The notes under the pieces: model-generated
Database searches by the model: none
Told to the model about the DNA's origin: nothing
The model's input: the letters and a program-made list of their open reading frames with translations, nothing else
In this document: positions 32,541 through 36,103 of the stretch, in pieces
Layout: each line of letters opens with the position of its first letter
Position numbering within the stretch: the first letter of the stretch is position 1
Made by a program: the position numbers and the translations under genes
NCBI GenBank assembly: GCA_020724555.1
Contig: DYGT01000005.1
Span: 3,539-39,641, forward strand
Source of the DNA: Candidatus Microgenomatus sp.
GTDB taxonomy: Bacteria; Patescibacteriota; Microgenomatia; UBA8517
DNA length: 36,103 bases
Reading direction: 5' to 3'

Positions 32541-32975
32541 TCAAGTGCTATCTGTCAAGCCTTTGACTAAAATCCCCACAATTAATCCCACAATTACGCC
32601 CATAAAAACATCCAAGGGAGTATGAACCTGAGCCCAGACACGTCCCCAACTTACTAAAATTGCCAAAAAAATAAAAAATAAGCCAATACTTTTTTTATAT
32701 AAATAGATAATGATTGCCACACAAAAACTCAAAGCCGCGTGGCTTGAGGGAAAACTGGAAAAATTATACAAACCCGCTTTTGGCATGCCACTGGTCAACC
32801 GGAAAGGCCGGGGAACCAAATATAGTTCTTTAATAAATAAAACTATGACAAAAGTTGCTAAAACCGTAAAAAGCAAACTAAAAATAGCCCGGTAATTACG
32901 ATGATAAATAAAATATCCCAACGCCCCAAATAAAATAAATAAAGGGCCATATGTATTTAAAAAGGTCATGATCAT
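32541..32975 (-). CDS. PAP2-family membrane phosphatase
   Basis: The 144-residue protein with about five membrane helices carries the three PAP2 motifs: K49 to R56-P57 (KELYLVPRP), PSSH (76-79) and R112...H118...D122 (GRVWAQVHTPLDV). This family dephosphorylates lipid phosphates such as undecaprenyl pyrophosphate or phosphatidic acid derivatives on the outer face of the membrane. It is one base downstream of the L,D-transpeptidase gene and close to uppP and a DgkA-type gene, so a role in undecaprenyl carrier recycling is likely. Confidence 0.88.
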   Translation of the reverse strand: MIMTFLNTYGPLFILFGALGYFIYHRNYRAIFSLLFTVLATFVIVLFIKELYLVPRPFRLTSGMPKAGLYNFSSFPSSHAALSFCVAIIIYLYKKSIGLFFIFLAILVSWGRVWAQVHTPLDVFMGVIVGLIVGILVKGLTDST

Positions 32976-32976
32976 A

Positions 32977-33654
32977 TTATTGGTGAATTATGATACGTGT
33001 TCCCGGGTTTTCGTTTGTAGCAAAGACAGACGAGCTTTGAGCCGGCAAATCTGGCGTTGCCCAGAAATAAAGCTTTTCAGCCACATCCACCGGCAAATTT
33101 ACACAGCCATGGCTATGCGTAGTGCCAAAATCATTATGCCAATAAGCACCATGAAGCCCATATCCGCGCCAACCGGGTATGTCTTCATTGGCAAAATACA
33201 TAACATAAGGAACATTGGGCAAATTATAATAGTAACGCCCTTCCCCGCCTTCCATCCGGGTAGCACGGAGTTTAACCCAGACGCGGAATTCCCCTGTTGG
33301 CGTTGGCCACCAAGGAAGCCCAGTAGAAACAAGGCTCTCCAAAAATAGTTTATCCCCATCCCACGCCCAAAGTTTTTGTTCAGAAAGGTCTACCTCGATG
33401 TAGCGCTCGCTTGGCTCAGCAACACCCATGACTTGCGAATTAACCACGTTTTCTGCCAAAAGTATCGGCGGAAGAGTAAATTCCTCACCATGATATAGCG
33501 CAAGGGTAGCACCCGGCTCCAATAAACCTGAATAATCGTTGGTGGAGCATGCCACAAACGGACTGACTTCATGTAAAGAACGGTTCAAGATACCCACACC
33601 TACCAAAATAAGCAACGGTACTAATAAAAGTAGATGAGTTTTTGAAATGCGCAT
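32977..33654 (-). CDS. L,D-transpeptidase (YkuD family)
   Basis: The 225-residue exported enzyme carries an N-terminal signal/anchor (7-25) and a YkuD domain (about 84-222). The catalytic motif is HGAYW (168-172) and SHGCVNL (181-187), with C184 as nucleophile. These enzymes form 3-3 peptidoglycan cross-links or attach proteins to the wall, and are not inhibited by most penicillins. The segment before the domain contains one cysteine (C36) and a beta-rich part of unknown role. It is co-transcribed with the PAP2 gene one base downstream, and divergent from the kinase gene. Confidence 0.92.
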   Translation of the reverse strand: MRISKTHLLLLVPLLILVGVGILNRSLHEVSPFVACSTNDYSGLLEPGATLALYHGEEFTLPPILLAENVVNSQVMGVAEPSERYIEVDLSEQKLWAWDGDKLFLESLVSTGLPWWPTPTGEFRVWVKLRATRMEGGEGRYYYNLPNVPYVMYFANEDIPGWRGYGLHGAYWHNDFGTTHSHGCVNLPVDVAEKLYFWATPDLPAQSSSVFATNENPGTRIIIHQ

Positions 33655-33700
33655 TACGGTTTAATCCTAACACACGCTCACATATCACTCAATCTTAGGG

Positions 33701-33706
33701 TATAAT
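33701..33706 (+). promoter_or_regulatory. -10 box of the DgkA-type gene
   Basis: Consensus TATAAT, six bases before the ATG at 33713 and no ribosome binding site. Confidence 0.6.
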
Positions 33707-33712
33707 GTTTTT

Positions 33713-34081
33713 ATGAGCCGCCTGAGAACCCTACCGCAAAGCTTTAATTATGCCTTTGAAGGCATTAAGCTGGCGATTAAAAATGAACCGAATTTTCGTA
33801 TCCATCTAACCTTCGGTATCGCCGCGGTTACTCTCGCTTGGTTTGTCGGCTTTTCTATTTATGAATGGTTACTGCTTTTATTTACAATTTGTTTTGTCCT
33901 TATATTGGAGCTTTTTAATACCACGCTTGAAGCAATCGTAAATTTGGTAAGCCCCGACATTAAACCACAAGCAAAAATCGCCAAAGATGTATCGGCCGCA
34001 GCCGTACTTCTTGCTGCTTTTATGTCAATAATCGTCGGTTTTGTGTTATTTTTGCCCAAAATTATAGTAATTCTTAATTAG
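33713..34081 (+). CDS. dgkA: Diacylglycerol/undecaprenol kinase (DgkA family)
   Basis: The 122-residue protein with three membrane helices shows the DgkA signature: an N-terminal amphipathic helix with FNYAFEGIKLAIKNEPNFR, then ELFNTTLEAIVNLV (active-site glutamate region) and KIAKDVSAAAVLLAA. In Gram-positive-type bacteria this family phosphorylates undecaprenol, and in proteobacteria diacylglycerol. Adjacent undecaprenyl-phosphate genes favour the undecaprenol role here. Its TAG stop overlaps the stop of the convergent uppP gene. Confidence 0.9.
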   Translation: MSRLRTLPQSFNYAFEGIKLAIKNEPNFRIHLTFGIAAVTLAWFVGFSIYEWLLLLFTICFVLILELFNTTLEAIVNLVSPDIKPQAKIAKDVSAAAVLLAAFMSIIVGFVLFLPKIIVILN

Positions 34082-34818
34082 AACACTAGGACCGCAAGAA
34101 GCCCCACAAAAAAACAATAGAAGGCAAATATTTTAAAACGCTTTTCTGTCAAAAATCTGATTGCCAAACTTATAGCAATTAATCCGGATACAAAAGCTGC
34201 CAGAAAACCAAATAAATAAACTCCAAACGAGGCTCCGCCTTCTCCTGCATACTTTGCAAGCTGATAAAGGCTTGCACCCGCAATTGCTGGCACTGACAAC
34301 AAAAATGAAAATTCCGCCGCTTCTGCACGGTCAACCCCCAAAGAAGTTGCGGCGAAAATGGTGGATCCGGAGCGCGATATACCCGGGATTATGGCAAAAG
34401 CCTGAGCAATTCCTACAAAAAATGCGTCAATTTTCCCTAAAAATTTTCTCCTGCCCCAGCTTTTATCCGTTTGCCAATTCATAATTCCTGTAAGCAAAAG
34501 GGCAATCCCGACGACCGTGGTACTACTAAATATACTTTCAATAAAATCTGAAAATATAAAACCAACGATCCCTGCCGGAATACTGCCGATAACAATAAGT
34601 CCCAGAAAATTGGATTTTATAGAAAAAATTCGTGAACGGAAAAACACTAAAGTCGACAACGCTGTCCCCAGATGCAAAATCACATCAAACAAAACCCCAG
34701 GCTGGTAAAACCCGCCGAATAAAGATTGAGCAATTACAAGGTGGCCGGATGAAGAAACGGGCAAAAATTCTGTTAACCCTTGTACTATTCCCAAAACTAT
34801 GGCATTAAGTATATTCAT
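34078..34818 (-). CDS. uppP: Undecaprenyl-diphosphatase UppP (BacA)
   Basis: This membrane enzyme regenerates undecaprenyl phosphate, the lipid carrier for cell-wall precursors, and confers tolerance to bacitracin. The 246-residue protein has about eight hydrophobic segments and both signature loops: GLTEFLPVSSSGHL (about 15-28) and PGISRSGSTI (about 143-152). The carriers produced feed back into peptidoglycan synthesis. It overlaps truB by four bases and shares its stop region with the kinase gene. Confidence 0.96.
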   Translation of the reverse strand: MNILNAIVLGIVQGLTEFLPVSSSGHLVIAQSLFGGFYQPGVLFDVILHLGTALSTLVFFRSRIFSIKSNFLGLIVIGSIPAGIVGFIFSDFIESIFSSTTVVGIALLLTGIMNWQTDKSWGRRKFLGKIDAFFVGIAQAFAIIPGISRSGSTIFAATSLGVDRAEAAEFSFLLSVPAIAGASLYQLAKYAGEGGASFGVYLFGFLAAFVSGLIAISLAIRFLTEKRFKIFAFYCFFVGLLAVLVF

Positions 34819-35480
34819 ATTTCAATTGCATGATTTTCCCAATTACTACTGTTTAAGATATCCAGATCAACCGCCCGCTCCAAGCCAAATTTTCCTATTT
34901 TTATCCGCTTCAGGTTATTTAAATATGCATAAGTGCCTAATTCCCGGCCAAGATCCCGGGCAATGGCTCTTATGTACGTTCCGCTGGAAACTTCAAAGAC
35001 AGCCTCTATGCGTGGGTAATTATACTCCAAAAGTTTTGCACTTTTAATAACAATTTTCCTTGACTTAAGATCCACATTTTTTCCAAGGCGGGAAAGCTCA
35101 TAAGCTTTTTTCCCGCCTTTTTTGATTGCTGAAAAATCCGGCGGCACCTGCCTACTCTCTCCCGTAAACTTTTCCAAAACTTTTTTAATATCATTTTTTG
35201 TGGGAATTTTTTCGCATTTTCTAACTACAGTTCCTTCAACGTCATCAGTATTTCGCTCCTCCCCAAGAATTATTTCGGCTTCATATGTTTTATCCATTCC
35301 TTTAGTAAACATTTCAAGTTTTTTTGTGCTGGCTCTTCCTATGGCAATTATTATTAATCCGGTAGCATTAGGGTCAAGTGTCCCTCCGTGGCCTACTTTT
35401 CGCTCCCCCGATATTTTTCGAATCTTGCCAACCACATCGTGGCTCGTGATGCCTTTAGGCTTGTCAAGCAAAAGAAACAT
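34815..35480 (-). CDS. truB: tRNA pseudouridine-55 synthase TruB
   Basis: TruB converts uridine 55 in the T-loop of tRNAs to pseudouridine. The 221-residue protein begins LLLDKPKGITSHDVV. The catalytic aspartate is D36 in GHGGTLDPNATG, and later motifs are PPDFSAIKKGGKKAYELSRLG and SSGTYIRAIARDLG. The C-terminal PUA extension of longer homologues is absent. It is coupled to uppP downstream by an ATGA overlap. Confidence 0.96.
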   Translation of the reverse strand: MFLLLDKPKGITSHDVVGKIRKISGERKVGHGGTLDPNATGLIIIAIGRASTKKLEMFTKGMDKTYEAEIILGEERNTDDVEGTVVRKCEKIPTKNDIKKVLEKFTGESRQVPPDFSAIKKGGKKAYELSRLGKNVDLKSRKIVIKSAKLLEYNYPRIEAVFEVSSGTYIRAIARDLGRELGTYAYLNNLKRIKIGKFGLERAVDLDILNSSNWENHAIEI

Positions 35481-35485
35481 AAATC

Positions 35486-35494
35486 ATTTTAACA
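35486..35494 (-). promoter_or_regulatory. Extended -10 promoter of truB-uppP
   Basis: Minus strand TGTTAAAAT, five bases before the truB ATG. Confidence 0.5.
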
Positions 35495-35507
35495 AAAGAA
35501 GTTAGCT

Positions 35508-36103
35508 TTAACGCAGGTTTCGGAAGCGTTCCTCTACTTTTGGCCAATTAACTACACTCCACCAGGAGTTAATGTATTCTGTACGTCTGTTTTGATATTT
35601 TAAATAATAGGCATGCTCCCACACATCCAGGCCTAAAATGGGGATTTTATTTTCCATTAAGGGAGAGTCTTGATTCGGCAGTGTAATAATTTCCAGCATT
35701 CCTTGGTTCATCACTAAAAATGCCCATCCACTCCCAAAATGAGTGGCAGCAACTTCGCTAAATTCATTTACAAATTTATCAAATCCGCCGAAATATTTTT
35801 CAATTGCAACAAAAAGTTCTCCTTCGGATAAAACTTTAGCGCCAGGCGACATAATTTCCCAAAACAGGCTATGGTTTGCATGGCCGCCACCATTATTGCG
35901 CACCGCCTGCCTGATTTCTTCGGGTAGTATATCTATTTTTTGCAGTAACTCGGAAATCTCAAGAGACTCTAAATCTTTATGCCCTTCTAAGGCTTTATTT
36001 AGCTTTTCCACATAGCCGCCGTGGTGTTTTTGGTGGTGTATCTCCATGGTCATTTTATCAATAGCCGGCTCGAGGGCATCGTAGGGATAAGGAAGATCTG
36101 GTA
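35508..36103 (-). CDS. Superoxide dismutase (Fe/Mn family), 5' end outside the window
   Basis: This enzyme dismutates superoxide to oxygen and hydrogen peroxide. The open frame runs off the right edge. Residues before the first ATG are also SOD-like ([15 protein letters not shown]), so the methionine at 36053 (in [18 protein letters not shown]) is not the start and only a few N-terminal residues are missing. Metal ligands are visible: the histidine in MEIHH, the histidine in [13 protein letters not shown], and the DVWEHAYY aspartate and histidine. GSGWAFLV and NSWWSVVNW are family blocks. Iron and manganese use cannot be told apart with confidence. No signal peptide is visible in what is present. 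Confidence 0.95.
   Translation of the reverse strand, partial: PDLPYPYDALEPAIDKMTMEIHHQKHHGGYVEKLNKALEGHKDLESLEISELLQKIDILPEEIRQAVRNNGGGHANHSLFWEIMSPGAKVLSEGELFVAIEKYFGGFDKFVNEFSEVAATHFGSGWAFLVMNQGMLEIITLPNQDSPLMENKIPILGLDVWEHAYYLKYQNRRTEYINSWWSVVNWPKVEERFRNLR

Noticed and set aside
36051-36053. ATG at 36053 as the start of superoxide dismutase
   Set aside because: The frame continues upstream with SOD-type residues [13 protein letters not shown] to the window edge, so the gene is truncated by the window.
1-36103. CRISPR arrays, origin of replication, rRNA genes
   Set aside because: No regularly spaced repeats, DnaA-box clusters or rRNA signatures were seen.

Overview
The window reads as a compact, AT-leaning bacterial chromosome segment. 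It is most likely from a Candidate Phyla Radiation (Patescibacteria) organism, and gene content and order would fit Microgenomates. Reasons: minimal intergenic space; small single-domain and membrane proteins of the kind these genomes carry; standard translation (a release factor 2 gene and ordinary TGA stops, so not a UGA-recoding lineage); and housekeeping genes scattered in short operons. Placement rests on protein resemblance only and no search was run.

Layout. 4-7411 (mostly minus strand): an ftsE-ftsX-peptidoglycan hydrolase division operon headed by an OB-fold-like membrane protein; prfB; a run of small membrane or secreted proteins, including a LytR_C-domain protein; a PH-like membrane protein broken by a frameshift; and a GlsB/YeaQ-type protein. 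7567-13129: two small membrane/stress-like genes, a redoxin homologue without any cysteine, secA, a bactofilin-like membrane protein and a PspC protein. 13126-20414: a spermidine-synthase-like methyltransferase, rarA with an alkA-type glycosylase, an EEP-family phosphatase/nuclease, serS, an HD hydrolase, lysS and greA with a long leader. 20746-27238: a fused transporter/spermidine-synthase-like protein, an alkyltransferase-like protein, a 40-residue lysine-rich protein, a ferric-reductase-like flavocytochrome, a membrane-anchored cupredoxin, a secreted amidase and a Tat-signal protein of unknown function.

27252-29960 is accessory DNA: an internally deleted IS3-type element with recognisable terminal inverted repeats; a higher-GC phage/plasmid-type gene cut by that element; a strongly structured non-coding stretch between two terminator-like hairpins; a decayed large serine recombinase; and a copy of the 3' end of the adjacent tRNA-Glu. 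30089-36103 returns to core genes: lon, then an envelope cluster (PAP2 phosphatase, L,D-transpeptidase, DgkA-type kinase, uppP), truB and a superoxide dismutase cut by the right edge.

Working together: FtsEX and its hydrolase, the amidase, the L,D-transpeptidase, UppP, the PAP2 phosphatase and the DgkA-type kinase form a peptidoglycan and lipid-carrier toolkit. RarA, the glycosylase and the alkyltransferase-like protein are DNA repair. The flavocytochrome, cupredoxin and SOD suggest contact with oxygen or metals.

The most notable observations are: (i) an FtsEX-linked M23 hydrolase whose catalytic domain is circularly permuted; (ii) a window-wide pattern of -10 boxes 5-10 nt before the start codon, implying mostly leaderless mRNAs; (iii) a cysteine-free redoxin; (iv) a structured RNA candidate in the mobile region; and (v) a small histone-H1-like protein.
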